64,000 nt of DNA from Agromyces italicus DSM 16388 (GTDB lineage: Bacteria > Actinomycetota > Actinomycetes > Actinomycetales > Microbacteriaceae), in assembly GCF_000421545.1 (NCBI RefSeq), contig NZ_ATXF01000005.1:620001-684000 (forward strand). Direction: 5' to 3'. Shown one piece after another: positions 63,818-64,000 of this stretch. Each line of letters begins with the position of its first letter. Positions within the stretch are counted from its first letter, which is position 1. Under the pieces are notes generated by a model. That model had not been told where the DNA came from and made no database searches. It saw nothing but the letters and a program-made list of their open reading frames with translations. The position numbers and the translations under genes are program-made.

Positions 63818-64000
63818 TTGTTCAGCACCGCCTCTAGTACCTGCTTTGCGATGGGTGCGGCTATGAGATTGCCGTACCCCTCCTGACCAAGTCCCCCGCC
63901 ATCCTCCACGAGCACCGTGATTGCATACTGAGGGTCGTCGGCGGGGGCGAACCCGGTGAACCACAAGGTGTACGGGTCATCCTCGCCGTTCTCCGCTGTT
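63814..64000 (-). CDS. pbpA: Penicillin-binding protein (PbpA/FtsI type), C-terminal end only
   Basis: The window cuts this gene at base 64000, so only its last about 61 codons are seen. It begins TAENGEDDPYTLWFTGFAP, the stretch right after the KTG box of a transpeptidase, and continues ITVLVEDGGGLGQ and APIAKQVLEAVLNK. In Actinobacteria pbpA precedes pknA in the operon rodA-pbpA-pknA-pknB. It overlaps pknA by 4 bases. Confidence 0.88.
   Translation of the reverse strand, partial: TAENGEDDPYTLWFTGFAPADDPQYAITVLVEDGGGLGQEGYGNLIAAPIAKQVLEAVLNK

Overview
This 64 kb window is high-GC (about 70 percent by eye) actinobacterial chromosome spanning the replication origin. The core order rsmG-khpB(jag)-yidC-yidD-rnpA-rpmH / dnaA-oriC-dnaN-recF-dciA-gyrB-gyrA-DUF3566-tRNA-Ile-tRNA-Ala is typical of Actinobacteria. 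Three features point to Micrococcales, most likely Microbacteriaceae (Agromyces/Microbacterium-like): no gnd between dnaN and recF, a MurJ without kinase-like extension, and several Microbacteriaceae-type small proteins. The family is inferred from gene order and protein style, not from a database match.

Region 1 (1-17 kb) is metabolic and accessory: a low-molecular-weight tyrosine phosphatase overlapping purB, two small membrane proteins, the proton-pumping transhydrogenase pntAB, an oleate hydratase, an IclR regulator facing an aromatic-ring FAD monooxygenase, an Imm5-like/ICMT-like pair, a DUF1905 protein, a cupin, and a PadR-DUF1048-ABC exporter operon with an inverted-repeat operator. 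Region 2 (17.3-21.5 kb) is a transfer and decay zone: an ArsR-CDF metal-efflux pair, a frameshifted SDR stub, and a Tn7-like remnant (TnsA plus a TnsB truncated at a deletion scar). A solo winged-helix gene in AT-richer DNA follows.

Region 3 (21.5-37 kb) is housekeeping. It holds dnaB, the rpsF-ssb-rpsR-rplI operon, an AbiEi-like/nuclease-like protein bracketed by two palindromic repeats, pcnA, then DUF6049-murJ-trxB-trxA, an aminotransferase and a D-Ala-D-Ala ligase-like gene. Region 4 (36.3-54.2 kb) is the segregation and replication core: parB, an unusually long parA, five parS sites in 1.8 kb around a decayed GNAT gene, the dnaA-rpmH cluster, oriC, dnaN-recF-dciA-gyrBA and two tRNAs. Region 5 (54.2-64 kb) is the division and envelope-signalling block: PLDc_N-like protein, Nudix, cyclophilin, rhomboid, crgA, class E sortase, a 52-residue membrane protein, a PabA/TrpG-type amidotransferase, PASTA kinases pknB and pknA, and the end of a penicillin-binding protein.

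Structure beyond genes: four families of long inverted repeats (REP/MITE-like) lie in intergenic spaces. There are two DnaA-box clusters outside oriC, upstream of dnaB and between the rhomboid gene and crgA. The octamer CGGATGCC/GGCATCCG looks strongly over-represented across coding and non-coding DNA. I see no rRNA, CRISPR array, prophage or complete transposon.
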